This document shows, piece by piece, positions 8,881 through 18,546 of a stretch of DNA of 64,000 nucleotides. The notes under the pieces are model-generated. The model did not search any database. It was not told the origin of the DNA and saw only the letters and a list, made by a program, of their open reading frames with translations. Each line of letters begins with the position of its first letter. Position 1 is the stretch's first letter. Origin of the DNA: Virgibacillus proomii (GTDB taxonomy: Bacteria; Bacillota; Bacilli; Bacillales; Amphibacillaceae); contig NZ_JAHLNO010000019.1 in the NCBI RefSeq assembly GCF_018916875.1, positions 496,001 through 560,000 on the forward strand. The letters run 5' to 3'. The position numbers and the translations under genes are program-made.

Positions 8881-9330
8881 ATCTATGATGTCCGCATGCT
8901 CTTACTTAGAGTAAGAAGAAGTCTAAGCGGGAGATAATACACCAAAAATCCGATGCGTTCGGTGGGCAGGATCAGTAAGATTTCTTGAATAGGCCACAAG
9001 AAAGACTTCTTAAATAGACGTTCCACATAGAAAAAGTGTCCTTTTTTCAAGGACAAGGAAAGCTTCGGCAGCGATACATCGCGATTTTCAAGGACAAGGA
9101 AAGCTTCGGCAGCGATACATCGCGATTTTCAAGGACAAGGAAAGCTTCGGCGGTGATACATCGCGATTTTCAAGGACAAGGAAAGCTTCAGTAACGTTTT
9201 CGGACGTCAATCACAAAGGCGTTGCAATTGGACAATAGCAATACATCCGTTTTTTCAAGGAATTATAGCTTTAATTCTACTTCTTGTCAGTAGGGATGAT
9301 GAAAATCCCCACTGAAGAAGTTTTACTCTA
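8881..9330 (+). repeat. Repeat family A copy with internal tandem array
   Basis: The left part has GTCTAAGCGGGAGATAATACA, shortened here to its key block AAGCGGGAGA, then CACCAAAAATCCGATGCGTTCG. The right end is TCAGTAGGG/CCCCACTGA then GAAGTTTTACTCTAT. Between them lies a 41-bp tandem array (9041-9200). The element's tail includes the stop codon of the leftward yyaL gene, so it inserted exactly at that gene's 3' end. Confidence 0.6.
9041..9200 (+). repeat. 41-bp tandem repeats, about four units
   Basis: The unit begins TTTTCAAGGACAAGGAAAGC and continues TTCGGCAGCGATACATCGCGA. CAAGGACAAGG recurs at 9048, 9089, 9130 and 9171, a strict 41-base spacing. The third unit changes GGCAGCGAT to GGCGGTGAT. 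Units carry a small GCGAT/CGC hairpin. Confidence 0.9.
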
Positions 9331-11380
9331 TATAGCTAAGCGCTTCTGCAATATTTGTAGTTGGTTGCTTACAAGAGAAGTTTTCACAAACATAAATGGT
9401 TGTTTCTCCATTAATAGCTCGATAGGCACTTGCAAATGGAGCAATGTCATTAACTTGATCACTATCTTCAAGCGATAATATCGTTACATTTGGCAAAAAC
9501 ATTTCTTGAAGCTGTTGTAAAAAAGCTTGCTTTTTTGGATCAGCGTTTGAACCAATGACAACGACTTCTTTTGAGGGAAATTCCATTAGCTGTAGACTTT
9601 GCATGAAAAACGGGCTTGCTGAAGCCTGAACTTTTAAGTCGTCATAAAAGCTGTAAAACATTTCTTCTGCATAATCCAGATAACGTGTTTCTCCAGTTAG
9701 ATACCCCATGCGGACAAACATTACTGCCGCAACACTATTTCCCGAGGGAAGAGCGCCATCATATACTTCTTTGTCTTTGGCGATCAGCGCTTCACTATCT
9801 TTTCCGGAGAAATAAAACCCTCCATGTTCATGATCCCAAAACAATTCCAGCATTTGATCCAGTAGTTGTTTTGCTTTTTGCAAATAAGTTAGATGAAAGG
9901 TTGCATCATATAATTCGCTATATCCCCATAATAGAAACGCGTAATCGTCTAAATAACTTAAGTATTTTGTTTCGTTATCACGATATCTCGCCATTAATCG
10001 ACCGTTCTGTACTAAATGGTTCTCGATAAACTGCATTGCTTGTTGTGCCATGGTAATATACGTTTTATTTTGAAACACTTTTCCTGCTTTGGCTAATCCA
10101 GCGATCATCAGTCCATTCCAGCTTGTTAGAACTTTATCGTCTACATGTGGGTAAACTCGCTTTTCACGTTCTTGGAGCAATTTCTTTCGGGCTGATTCAA
10201 GTTTATCTTCTATCGTTTTCTCAAACGTTTCGCTTTGTTCAGTCATGGAAACTTTATTGCTCTCAATCCGGTTAGGAATATTTGATCCTGAGAAGTTTCC
10301 CTCCGGAGTAATATCGTAAAATGTTGCATATAAGTTTCCAAGTTCATCGCCTAAGATAGTGATGATTTCTTCGTAATCCCAAACATAGTACTTTCCTTCA
10401 ACCCCTTCCGAATCAGCATCAATAGCCGAATAAAATGCACCATCAGCAGAAGTCATTTCCCTAGAGATAAATTCAATCATTTCTTCACTAATTTTCCGGT
10501 AAAATGGACGGTGTGTGATTTGAAATGCTTCTGTATAGGCAATTAATAGCAGTGCGTTATCGTAGAGCATTTTTTCAAAGTGTGGAACAAGCCAAATTTC
10601 ATCTGTACTGTAACGGGAAAAGCCAAAGCCAATCTGGTCGTAAATACCGCCAGCAGCCATGGAATGCAGCGTATGCTCCGCCATTTTTAAAGGTGCGGTA
10701 TTTTTCGAAAAATAAAATTGCCGCATAAGAAACATCAAGTTATGCGGCATGGGAAACTTCGGAGCTTTGTCAAAACCGCCGTATTCAAAGTCAAAGCTTT
10801 TACCTAATTGATTGTAAGCTTCTTCTACATGTTTTTCAGTTAGGCGCTGATTACTTTTTATTGTAAGCGTTCGATCTAATGCATTTTCCACACTTTTTGT
10901 AACTTCTAAAATATGCTGTGGATCTTGTTGGAACTTTTTAGAAAGCCCCTGAAGTAAATCAACGAAGCTTGGCATACCGTATTTTTGTTGTTTTGGAAAG
11001 TATGTTCCTGCATAAAATGGTACCTTATCTGGTGTCATAAAGATAGAAAGTGGCCATCCTCCGTGTCCTGCCATCATTTGACATACTTTCATATAGATAG
11101 AATCGATATCCGGTCTTTCTTCACGATCGACTTTAATGGAAATAAAGTTATCATTCAGGATGGAAGCAACCTCTCTATCTTCAAAGGACTCCCTTGCCAT
11201 GACATGACACCAATGACAAGTACTATAACCAATTGAAAGGAAAATTGGTTTATTTTGTTGTTTTGCTTTAACGAATGCTTCTTCTGACCACGAATACCAA
11301 TTTACTGGATTATATGCATGTTGAAGCAAGTAAGGGCTTTTCTCATGGATTAACCGATTAGGTTGTTTATCTAAATTCAT
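9323..11380 (-). CDS. yyaL: Thioredoxin-domain protein YyaL (DUF255 family)
   Basis: This 685-residue cytosolic protein has the normal length for the YyaL/SPATA20 family. The N-terminal domain is thioredoxin-like, with [19 protein letters not shown] near residues 10-28 and an active-site CHWC at residues 55-58 ([11 protein letters not shown]). [13 protein letters not shown] follows near residue 105. The rest forms an alpha/alpha-barrel resembling N-acylglucosamine epimerases and GH76-like enzymes, with FPMPHNLMF and [12 protein letters not shown] motifs. The biochemical role of the family is still unclear. The ATG is preceded by AAAGGGG about 13 bases upstream, a long spacing. It is a single gene whose 3' end touches a structured repeat. 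Confidence 0.93.
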   Translation of the reverse strand: MNLDKQPNRLIHEKSPYLLQHAYNPVNWYSWSEEAFVKAKQQNKPIFLSIGYSTCHWCHVMARESFEDREVASILNDNFISIKVDREERPDIDSIYMKVCQMMAGHGGWPLSIFMTPDKVPFYAGTYFPKQQKYGMPSFVDLLQGLSKKFQQDPQHILEVTKSVENALDRTLTIKSNQRLTEKHVEEAYNQLGKSFDFEYGGFDKAPKFPMPHNLMFLMRQFYFSKNTAPLKMAEHTLHSMAAGGIYDQIGFGFSRYSTDEIWLVPHFEKMLYDNALLLIAYTEAFQITHRPFYRKISEEMIEFISREMTSADGAFYSAIDADSEGVEGKYYVWDYEEIITILGDELGNLYATFYDITPEGNFSGSNIPNRIESNKVSMTEQSETFEKTIEDKLESARKKLLQEREKRVYPHVDDKVLTSWNGLMIAGLAKAGKVFQNKTYITMAQQAMQFIENHLVQNGRLMARYRDNETKYLSYLDDYAFLLWGYSELYDATFHLTYLQKAKQLLDQMLELFWDHEHGGFYFSGKDSEALIAKDKEVYDGALPSGNSVAAVMFVRMGYLTGETRYLDYAEEMFYSFYDDLKVQASASPFFMQSLQLMEFPSKEVVVIGSNADPKKQAFLQQLQEMFLPNVTILSLEDSDQVNDIAPFASAYRAINGETTIYVCENFSCKQPTTNIAEALSYIE

Positions 11381-11700
11381 TTTATATAATTACCCCTTTA
11401 ATAGCTAAATTTTTTGATACATCGTATAAAAAGTTTAAATCACTATTTACTATACCCTTTAAATACATTATTTAATGAAGGTATTTTAACCTTATCAAAA
11501 TATTTGATGGTAAAGTCAACTGATTAAGTTTGCCATTTTTTGTACAAATTAGGAGTAATCTTGAGTTTTTAGCAATTAAAAAAAGTGAAATAGAAATATA
11601 GTATGTATTTTTTAAGTTCAAAGCTTGAAGGAAAAAGATAGGCTAGTGATAACCTCCATTTCATCTGACTTTTAAACATAAAAAAGATCTGTACACTTTT
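11381..11700. other. Intergenic, no gene seen
   Basis: AT-rich spacer between yyaL and the tubby-like gene. No start with a ribosome site, RNA gene or clear terminator hairpin is visible. Confidence 0.5.
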
Positions 11701-12234
11701 TTACACATCCAAAAGGTTTTCTATCACTTCCGCTTCGTCCTCATAGATTTGAAACATAAAATACATCAAAATCGTGAGTGCAAATAATGGGCTGTTTTCT
11801 TCTATTGTGTCATCAAATTGAAATGTCGTTTTTAGGCTGAATTCTCCCACTTTAATCTTCGCTACTTTAACCTTATTTAATTTCACCTCTAAATCTCCCG
11901 ACCAGTTTTCTTCAATTAGAATATCATGACCTTCCATATTACCAACTACACAAAAATAAAATAAATTATTTCCTGCTTTATCTTTAAATTCATATCGGTT
12001 GGATTCGGTAACCAGCTGATATTCAGCTAATACGAATCGTTTCCAGCCATTGTTCTTAATTCCTAAGATAAAATCATCCTGTTCATCGATGCTTGTATAT
12101 GAGAAGGTACTACTTTTTTCAAGATTATCTGAAGTGGTTTTTCGTACATAACCAATGTCATTCCCATCTATAGTTATTGGGAGCGATTTTTTTCTGGAAA
12201 AATAAAGTACATCTTTTAAGTGATATATGCGCAT
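11701..12234 (-). CDS. Tubby C-terminal-like / YxjI-type domain protein
   Basis: This 177-residue protein is rich in beta strands. Alternating patterns such as YEFKDKAGNNLFYF, GHDILIEENWSGDLEVKL and KVGEFSLKTTFQFDD resemble the LURP-one/tubby-like barrel found in Bacillus YxjI proteins, which bind lipid or act as scaffolds in some homologues. A hydrophobic segment near the C-terminus (FALTILMYFMFQIY) could touch the membrane, and the end is acidic. A strong AAAGGAGG precedes the ATG at 12234. It has no operon partner. The fold assignment is by pattern only and function is unknown. Confidence 0.6.
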   Translation of the reverse strand: MRIYHLKDVLYFSRKKSLPITIDGNDIGYVRKTTSDNLEKSSTFSYTSIDEQDDFILGIKNNGWKRFVLAEYQLVTESNRYEFKDKAGNNLFYFCVVGNMEGHDILIEENWSGDLEVKLNKVKVAKIKVGEFSLKTTFQFDDTIEENSPLFALTILMYFMFQIYEDEAEVIENLLDV

Positions 12235-12455
12235 GACCTAATCCTCCTTTGTTATCAGTAACTACGGATAAAGTCTTAAAAAGTTTCAGCTTGTATTTGA
12301 ACTTTTCTAAAAAAACGGGGCAAATTACATGTAGGTTTACTATTTTATATATAAACATAAACTTACTTATATTAGTCGATCCCAATAGTAACATGTGTTA
12401 ATAGATTAATTGTTTCAAAAGAATAAATACCAAATATGTATTTAAATTTCTATGT

Positions 12456-12519
12456 TTTATATAAACTTACAGAAAATTTACACTTGGTTAATACTAGCAA
12501 AACAAACATTTTATACAAT
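12456..12519 (+). promoter_or_regulatory. Pho box and -10 element upstream of the phosphonate uptake locus
   Basis: Four TT(T/A)A-type hexamers occur with 10-11 base spacing: TTTATA at 12456, TTACAG at 12467, TTTACA at 12477 and TTAATA at 12488. This matches the PhoP recognition pattern of direct TTHACA repeats with about 5-base gaps. A TACAAT -10 at 12514-12519 lies 20 bases after the last repeat, the distance expected when PhoP replaces the -35 element. PhoP control under phosphate starvation is therefore likely. Confidence 0.6.
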
Positions 12520-12557
12520 AGAGAATAAGCATAAGAAGGAGGGAGAGTAGGTAGTTC

Positions 12558-14090
12558 ATGGTAAGAGAAAAGTTTATGGCGTTCTTTTTAGCGATTTGCT
12601 TAGCTTTATTAGCTTTTCCAATTAGTCTTCAAGCAGAGGGAGTAGAGGATACAGCTCCAGAAATTAGTCCGGATCTTCCAAATGGCAAACGTGTTTTATT
12701 TGATAATACGCACGGACAAACAGCTGGACAAGCTGATTGGGTTATTGATGGAGCTTTTTCAGATTTTGCAGAAGGTATCGCTAACAATGGATATGAAGTA
12801 AAAGAACTACGGCAAAAAGACCCAATTAATGTGGGGGATCTAGCATTTTATGACGTTTTTATAATACCAGAAGCAAATATACCTTTTAAGAAAGAGGAAC
12901 AAGCAGCAATAGTGGAATATGTGGAAAATGGGGGAAGTGTTTTTTTTATTTCAGATCATTATAATGCAGATCGTAATAAAAATCGCTGGGACTCTTCGGA
13001 GATTATGAACGGCTTTCGACGAGGAGCATTTGACAATCCTTTAAAAGGAATGGATAAAGAGGAAAGAGAATCTAAAGCAATGCAAAATGTAGAAAGCTCT
13101 GACTGGCTATCTAATCATTTTGGGATACGGTTTCGCTATAATGCTCCTGGAACAATCATAGCTGATCAAGTTGTAGCTCCTAAGGATTCTTTTAATATTA
13201 CTAAAGGTATAAGCAAAGTTACTATGCATGCCGGGTCTACACTGGCAATTACAAATCCTGATACTGCGAAGGGAATTGTTTATTTACCAGATAACTTAGA
13301 TGAAAGTGATAAATGGGGACCAGCAGTAGATGAAGGAATTTATCACGGTGGTGGAAAAGAAGAGGGTCCATATGTTGCTATATCCAAATTAAAGCGTGGA
13401 AAAGCTGCTTTCATTGGCGACTCCTCGCCTGTTGAAGACGCAACACCAAAATATCGTAATGAAGAGACAGGGAAGCCAAAAAGAACGTATGATGGTTTTC
13501 AGGAAGCAGATAACGCAGAGTTGTTATTAAATATGGTTGATTGGTTAGCTAAGGATGAAGACTATGCTCAATTTTCAGATACGGCAATTCCATTAGATGA
13601 TGTTTCACCAATGCTTGAAAAAGAGTTGCCTATAAATTCTACTGAGCCAAAAAAAGAACCTTGGAAAGAGCCACTTGCCGGATATGATTGGTTTGATCCT
13701 TTAACCTTTGCACCTGGAGCTTATGGATCAAGATCAGATCCTGTTAAAGACCCTTCTTACCAATTCAAAATGGAAGAACCTATCTCTAATGCAGAACCAT
13801 CTAAAGTAGAATTAATCATTTCGGGATTATCTCCAGGACAAACAGTATCAGGATATAATGTAGGGATGTATCTTGACGGCGGAATGCAAGTAGCGAAAAT
13901 AAAAAATAAAAATGGCGATTGGCCTTCATCATATGGCTATAGCGAAGAGTTTTCATTGACTGCAAACGAGGGTGGTATAGCTTCCAAAAAATTAACCATC
14001 CAAGTAAAAAAAGGAGTTCAAGGGAAAGTGAACCTTCGCTTAAGAAAAAACAGCAGTAAATTGTATACAACTACGGTTTTAGTTAAATAA
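12558..14090 (+). CDS. Secreted protein with DUF4350/GATase-like domain, Pho-associated
   Basis: This 510-residue protein has a signal peptide: basic MVREK, hydrophobic core AFFLAICLALLAF, probable cleavage after SLQA. The following domain opens with KRVLFDNTHGQTAGQADW. It has the alternating strand/loop pattern of ThuA/DUF4350-like GATase folds, with FYDVFIIPEA, IVEYVENGGSVFFISDHY (strand, then Ser-Asp-His) and GKAAFIGDSSPVED. The C-terminal 90 residues (VELIISGLSPGQTVSGYNV onward) look like a beta-sandwich. I do not know its reaction. It lies 60 bases before phnD and behind a Pho box, so it may release or handle a phosphorus compound outside the cell; that is inference. AAGGAGGG lies about 16 bases before the ATG, a long gap. 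Confidence 0.75.
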   Translation: MVREKFMAFFLAICLALLAFPISLQAEGVEDTAPEISPDLPNGKRVLFDNTHGQTAGQADWVIDGAFSDFAEGIANNGYEVKELRQKDPINVGDLAFYDVFIIPEANIPFKKEEQAAIVEYVENGGSVFFISDHYNADRNKNRWDSSEIMNGFRRGAFDNPLKGMDKEERESKAMQNVESSDWLSNHFGIRFRYNAPGTIIADQVVAPKDSFNITKGISKVTMHAGSTLAITNPDTAKGIVYLPDNLDESDKWGPAVDEGIYHGGGKEEGPYVAISKLKRGKAAFIGDSSPVEDATPKYRNEETGKPKRTYDGFQEADNAELLLNMVDWLAKDEDYAQFSDTAIPLDDVSPMLEKELPINSTEPKKEPWKEPLAGYDWFDPLTFAPGAYGSRSDPVKDPSYQFKMEEPISNAEPSKVELIISGLSPGQTVSGYNVGMYLDGGMQVAKIKNKNGDWPSSYGYSEEFSLTANEGGIASKKLTIQVKKGVQGKVNLRLRKNSSKLYTTTVLVK

Positions 14091-14150
14091 GTTTGAATTG
14101 TTCTTGTCATAACTACAAGAAGCATTTTAAGTTAATCGGGAGGAATTAAT

Positions 14151-15080
14151 TTGAAAAAAATTAAATTTTTAGGGCTGGCTTTATTATTCATTGTTCTTCT
14201 TTCTGCCTGTGGAAATAAAGGGGAAAATGCAAAAGCAGAAAAGGGCAAAGAAAAATTAGACAAGCTATCTGTTCAATTTGTGCCTTCGCAAAATGCAGAC
14301 ACATTAGAAGCAAAAGCAAAGCCTTTAGAAAAACTGCTCAGCGATGAATTAGACATCCCTGTCGAGGTAAGTGTATCGACTGACTACAACACGATTATTG
14401 AAGCAATGGCTTCTGAACAAATAGATGTCGGATTTTTACCGCCGACTGCCTATGTGTTGGCTAAAGAAAAAGGGGCGGCAGAAGTATTATTGCAAGCACA
14501 GCGCTACGGTGTAAACGATGATGGTTCACCGACAGAGGAATTGGTTGATTCATATAAGTCCATTTTTATTGTTAATAAAGGTTCTGGTATTGAATCAGTT
14601 GCAGATTTAAAAGGAAAGAAAATTGGCTATCAAAACGTAACGTCATCTGCAGGTTTCGTTTGGCCGGCAGCTACTTTGCTAGAAGCAGGTATCCACCCAT
14701 TAAAGGATGTCGAAGCAGTAACATTAAAAGGGCATGACCAAGCGATTATTTCTCTATTAAATGGGGATGTGGATGCGGCTGTTACTTTCCAAGATGCTCG
14801 TAATGTTGTAGCTAAAGATTATGAAGATATATTTGAAAAAACACGAATTATTGAGTTTACACAACCAATTCCAAATGATACGATCGCTGTCCGACCGGGA
14901 ATTGACGAGAAAATGAAAAAGGCAATAACAGACGCATTTATTGCAATTGGAAAAGATGAAGAGACTCGTGAAATTATTCAGGAGATTTATTCCCACGAAG
15001 GGTACGTAGAATCAAAAGATAGTAATTTCGATATGGTTAGAGAATATGAAGAAAAAGTAAGTAAAGAAGTCGAACAATAA
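14151..15080 (+). CDS. phnD: Phosphonate/phosphite ABC transporter substrate-binding lipoprotein
   Basis: This 309-residue periplasmic-binding-type lipoprotein has a basic start, hydrophobic core and lipobox LLSAC, so Cys20 is the likely lipidated residue. The mature part has SVQFVPSQNADTLEAKAKPL, the two-lobe PhnD opening, then MASEQIDVGFLPPTAYVLA and DLKGKKIGYQNVTSSAG, where Ser and Thr residues usually hold the phosphonate or phosphite group. It captures substrate outside the membrane for PhnE. The TTG start at 14151 is supported by GGGAGGA 7 bases upstream. A terminator-like hairpin separates it from phnC, suggesting that the binding protein is made in excess. Whether phosphonate, phosphite or an ester is the true ligand is open. 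Confidence 0.92.
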   Translation: MKKIKFLGLALLFIVLLSACGNKGENAKAEKGKEKLDKLSVQFVPSQNADTLEAKAKPLEKLLSDELDIPVEVSVSTDYNTIIEAMASEQIDVGFLPPTAYVLAKEKGAAEVLLQAQRYGVNDDGSPTEELVDSYKSIFIVNKGSGIESVADLKGKKIGYQNVTSSAGFVWPAATLLEAGIHPLKDVEAVTLKGHDQAIISLLNGDVDAAVTFQDARNVVAKDYEDIFEKTRIIEFTQPIPNDTIAVRPGIDEKMKKAITDAFIAIGKDEETREIIQEIYSHEGYVESKDSNFDMVREYEEKVSKEVEQ

Positions 15081-15210
15081 TTATAGAATAATAGATCATA
15101 AGCAGGTAAGCCATATACTATTCAGATCGTAATGGATGATTGGCAGAAGACTGGCTTATGAAGCTTTATGCCAATCACTATTCATTGCCAATTAATTAAA
15201 TAAAAAGACA

Positions 15211-15241
15211 GGCTGTCGCAAAATGCGAGCAGCCTTCTTTT
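15211..15241 (+). terminator. Intercistronic terminator between phnD and phnC
   Basis: GGCTGTCGCA pairs with TGCGAGCAGCC (one bulge), followed by TTCTTTT. It probably stops part of the transcription after phnD, giving more binding protein than permease. Confidence 0.75.
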
Positions 15242-15268
15242 ACTCCAATAAGAAAGTAGGGAGAAATC

Positions 15269-16039
15269 TTGATAGAGTTAAAACATGTTTCTAAAGTTTA
15301 TTCAAATGGGACTCGTGGATTAAATAACATTCATTTACAAATGGAAGCAGGTGAATTTATTGTTATTGTAGGGTTATCAGGAGCGGGAAAATCTACCTTG
15401 CTTCGTTCGATCAATCGCCTTCATGACATAAGTGAAGGAGAAATTTTAATTAATGGAAATTCGATAACAAAAGCCAAAGGGCGTGAATTATACCGCATTC
15501 GTCGGGATATTGGTATGATCTTTCAAAACTTTAATCTCGTACGACGTTCATCCGTCATGAGAAATGTCCTGTCTGGTCGTGTAGGATATCATTCCACACT
15601 AAAGATGATGTTTGGCTTATTTTCTAAACAGGATAAGCAAATCGCTATTGATGCGCTAGAACGAGTGAATATATTGGAAAAAGCATATATTCGAGCTGAT
15701 CAGTTATCTGGAGGACAACAGCAGCGGGTATCCATTGCTCGGGCACTGGCACAGGAAGCGAAAGTAATTTTAGCGGATGAACCAGTAGCTTCATTAGACC
15801 CTATTACAACAAAGCAAGTAATGGATGATTTATATAGAATAAATCAAGAATTAAACATAACCATGGTTGTGAATTTACATTCTGTGGATCTTGCTCGAGC
15901 GTATGCCAGTAGGATCATCGGTTTAAAAAACGGGGAAGTAGTGTTTGATGGTACGGCGAAAGAGGCGACTAGAGAAGTTTTTGCAAACATCTATGGAAAA
16001 AATAATCAAACAATGAATCAGATAGGGGTAGCAAAATGA
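15269..16039 (+). CDS. phnC: Phosphonate ABC transporter ATPase
   Basis: This 256-residue ATP-binding subunit powers import. Walker A is GLSGAGKS (residues 35-42), the Q-loop lies in [11 protein letters not shown], the ABC signature is LSGGQQQR, Walker B is [13 protein letters not shown], and the switch His is in [11 protein letters not shown]. The [20 protein letters not shown] insert is characteristic of PhnC. The TTG start at 15269 is set by GTAGGGAG. The gene ends overlapping phnE (ATGA), so the three downstream genes are translationally coupled. Confidence 0.95.
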   Translation: MIELKHVSKVYSNGTRGLNNIHLQMEAGEFIVIVGLSGAGKSTLLRSINRLHDISEGEILINGNSITKAKGRELYRIRRDIGMIFQNFNLVRRSSVMRNVLSGRVGYHSTLKMMFGLFSKQDKQIAIDALERVNILEKAYIRADQLSGGQQQRVSIARALAQEAKVILADEPVASLDPITTKQVMDDLYRINQELNITMVVNLHSVDLARAYASRIIGLKNGEVVFDGTAKEATREVFANIYGKNNQTMNQIGVAK

Positions 16040-16836
16040 AAGAAGCACAATTAAAACAGTCGGCTGAGATGTCTGTTCCTCCTAGAAAGCTAAAGCCAAT
16101 TTTGACTACTTTACTTGTAACTACAGCAATTTTTTGGAGCGGTTGGCAAATCGAGTTTTCATTTACGGAATTAGTAAGGGGATTTCCAAATATGTGGGAT
16201 TTAATCGTTCAATTAGTACCGCCAAATTGGGACTATTTATCGGTGATTACTACGCCGATTTTAGAAACAATCCGGATGGCTGTCATTGGCACAACGCTTG
16301 GAGGATTGATAGCATTTCCACTATCGATTATAGCAGCACGTAATGTTTTTCAGTCCGCATGGATTACTGTTCCAGCCAGATTTGTTTTGAATTTAATTCG
16401 CACCATACCTGAGTTATTATTGGCTGCCCTATTCGTAGCTGTTTTTGGAATCGGCTCTATTCCAGGAATCTTTGCTTTAATGCTATTTTCCATTGGAATT
16501 ATTGCTAAGCTTTTTTACGAAGCCGTTGAAGCGATTGATCCAGGTCCGCTCGAAGCGATGACTGCTGTTGGTGCTAACAAGATCAAATGGATTTTTTACG
16601 GAGTAGTTCCACAAGTCATGGCATCGTTTATGTCTTTCTTTTTATACACATTTGAAATAAACATTCGAGCAGCAGCGGTATTGGGCTTAGTTGGGGCAGG
16701 AGGTATTGGATTGTATTATGAACAAACGCTTGGCTTTCTTGACTATGGAAAAACTGCTTCGATTATTATGTATACGTTAGCAGTTGTGTTAATTATCGAT
16801 TATCTTTCTACGAGAATAAGGGAGAAATTGGCATGA
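16036..16836 (+). CDS. phnE: Phosphonate ABC transporter permease 1
   Basis: This 266-residue integral membrane subunit begins in the ATGA overlap with phnC. Several hydrophobic helices are visible, plus the cytoplasmic coupling motif [20 protein letters not shown] segment, read here as [16 protein letters not shown] (the EAA loop of ABC importers that docks on PhnC). It ends with [19 protein letters not shown], the conserved PhnE ending. It forms the channel with the next gene's product. Length and motifs are normal. Confidence 0.93.
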   Translation: MKEAQLKQSAEMSVPPRKLKPILTTLLVTTAIFWSGWQIEFSFTELVRGFPNMWDLIVQLVPPNWDYLSVITTPILETIRMAVIGTTLGGLIAFPLSIIAARNVFQSAWITVPARFVLNLIRTIPELLLAALFVAVFGIGSIPGIFALMLFSIGIIAKLFYEAVEAIDPGPLEAMTAVGANKIKWIFYGVVPQVMASFMSFFLYTFEINIRAAAVLGLVGAGGIGLYYEQTLGFLDYGKTASIIMYTLAVVLIIDYLSTRIREKLA

Positions 16837-17600
16837 AGCGAATACGTCTTATTACGATTCTAATTGTTACTTCAGCTATTTACATATGGGCGTTTACCGG
16901 GTTACCGAAAATAGAGTGGAAGGAAACCTCAGTTGAAGTTGTATCTGCTATTTTTTCAGGGCTGTTTCAACCGGATTGGAGCTATGTTTATGATCCTGGT
17001 GGTGAGGATTTGCTTCAAGGTTTGTTTGATACATTAGCAATTGCTTTACTAAGTACGTTTATTGCAGGAATTCTTTGCATTCCATTTGCCTTTTTAGCTT
17101 CAAAAAACATTGTCAAGTCTCATTTAGCAGTTGGAACAAGTAAGTTTATCTTAAGTTTTATTCGCGTGTTTCCTGACATTGTATTAGCTTTATTGTTCAT
17201 TAAAGCAGTTGGCCCGGGGGCGTTTGCAGGTGTATTGGCACTGGGAATTGGTGCTGTAGGTATGTTGGGAAAACTAATTTCGGAAAGTGTCGATAATGTT
17301 GATTTGAGTGCAAAGGAAGCTTTAATCGCTTCCGGAGCAAATCCGGTTAAAACATTTATTTTTGCGATTGTCCCTCAAGTGCTGCCAAACTTTTTTTCAT
17401 TTATCCTGTATCGATTTGAAGTCAATGTGCGAGCTGCAGCAGTTCTGGGTGTTATCGGTGCTGGCGGTATAGGTACACCGCTTATTTTTGCCTTGAGTGT
17501 AAGAGATTGGGAACGGGTTGGAATTATCTTGTTAGGGATTATTGTTATGGTTACGTTAATTGATATTATTTCTGGTAAGTTAAGAGCTAAGTTAATTTAA
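16833..17600 (+). CDS. phnE: Phosphonate ABC transporter permease 2
   Basis: This 255-residue second PhnE paralogue overlaps the first by four bases. It has the same EAA-type loop (SAKEALIASGANPVKTF) and the VRAAAVLGVIGAGGIGTPL ending, so the channel is a heterodimer. Many Bacillaceae phn loci carry this phnD-phnC-phnE-phnE order. No C-P lyase, phosphonatase or phosphite dehydrogenase gene follows, so the imported compound is processed elsewhere or the locus mainly takes up phosphite or phosphonates for other enzymes. Confidence 0.93.
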   Translation: MKRIRLITILIVTSAIYIWAFTGLPKIEWKETSVEVVSAIFSGLFQPDWSYVYDPGGEDLLQGLFDTLAIALLSTFIAGILCIPFAFLASKNIVKSHLAVGTSKFILSFIRVFPDIVLALLFIKAVGPGAFAGVLALGIGAVGMLGKLISESVDNVDLSAKEALIASGANPVKTFIFAIVPQVLPNFFSFILYRFEVNVRAAAVLGVIGAGGIGTPLIFALSVRDWERVGIILLGIIVMVTLIDIISGKLRAKLI

Positions 17601-17620
17601 TTAAAGTTAGGAATGAATAT

Positions 17621-17661
17621 AAACAGACTTTATCTTTAATTATTTGATGAAGTCTGTTTAT
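17621..17661 (+). terminator. Terminator after the phn operon
   Basis: AAACAGACTT pairs with AAGTCTGTTT over a 20-base loop, followed by ATTTG. It closes the phn transcription unit 21 bases after the last stop. From here to about 17840 nothing else is visible. Confidence 0.65.
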
Positions 17662-17844
17662 TTGTAGTTGTGTAAAATTGTAGCTTAATCGGGAATTGTT
17701 AAAGTTATATATGTCGCTTATACAAGATTTAAATTTATGAAGCGGATGGAATGGGACTATTTGCTTGAAGTTTGAATAACATATAACAAAAAGTTAACTT
17801 ATTTATTAGCTTGAAATACTACTATTATTCGTATCTAAAGTGTC

Positions 17845-18350
17845 ATAAGAATTCGCTTCAAGAATTGTAGAGAAAAAGAAGTCTAAGTGGAGAATAAAGG
17901 CACCTAAAATTCCCGATTTGTTTGGGGCGACAGGACAGAGAAAGCTTCTTGAATAAGCATCCCACGCAGAAAAAGTGGTTTTCTTTTTCAAGGACAGAGT
18001 TGCTACGACAGCAATACTTCGCACGCAGAAAAAGTGATTTTTTTTTTCAAGGACAGAGTTGCTACGACAGCAATACTTCGCACGCAGAAAAAGTGGTTTT
18101 CTTTTTCAAGGACAAGGAAAGCTTCTTGAATAAGCATCGCACGCAGAAAAGTGCTTTCCTTTTCAAGGACAAGGAAAGATTCGGCAGCGATACATCGCAC
18201 GCAGAAAAAGTGTATTTTTTTTTCAAGGACAGAGAAAGCTTCTTGAATAAGCATCGCGGTTTTTCAAGGGTGTTACGATTTTAGTCTTTGTTCTACTTCT
18301 TATCAGTAGGTGCTGAAGAAAAAGCCCTACTGAATGAAGTTTCTCTTTAT
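17845..18350 (+). repeat. Repeat family A copy with large internal tandem array
   Basis: The left part has AAGTCTAAGTGGAGAA, then GGCACCTAAAATTCCCGATT, the family A linker. The right end is TCAGTAGG...CCCTACTGA followed by ATGAAGTTTCTCTTTAT. An array of 57-60 base units replaces the region between the CCCGATT linker and the right hairpin, exactly as in the copy at 8881-9330. Confidence 0.65.
17932..18270 (+). repeat. 57-60 bp tandem repeats, six units of three hairpin types
   Basis: AGGACA recurs at 17932, 17991, 18050, 18109, 18166 and 18226 (spacing 59, 59, 59, 57, 60). Each unit has a conserved CACGCAGAAAAAGTG hairpin and a TTTTTCAAGGACA joint, plus one of three exchangeable stem-loops. 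These are GCTTCTTGAATAAGC, TTGCTACGACAGCAA and a GCAGCGATACATCGC type, the last also found in the 9041 array. Confidence 0.9.
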
Positions 18351-18546
18351 CTTACTTTATATGTTGCAAAAAATGGAGAAGTTTAAAACAGAAAATTACT
18401 GTTAAAATGTCTGATATTTTAAAAGAAAGAGGAGACTACAACATCCACACCAGTTTTAGGATCGTACCAATTTGTGGATTATAAGAAGGTATACTTTATA
18501 AAGATTAAATAGACCAAAAATTCTATATACAAGGAGCGTGTATAAA

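Noticed and set aside
9041..9200. Regular repeats that might be a CRISPR array
   Set aside because: Units are contiguous 41-bp copies with no unique spacers, so they are tandem repeats. The same applies to 17932-18270, and no cas genes are nearby.
12558..17600. Idea that the phn importer is part of the phosphonate biosynthesis cluster
   Set aside because: It is 14 kb away, separated by unrelated genes, two tRNAs and repeats, and has its own Pho box; it is better seen as an independent scavenging locus.
17922..18284. Long open frames on both strands inside the tandem array
   Set aside because: They exist only because the repeat unit length is close to a multiple of three; the peptides are repeats of the array, with no ribosome site.
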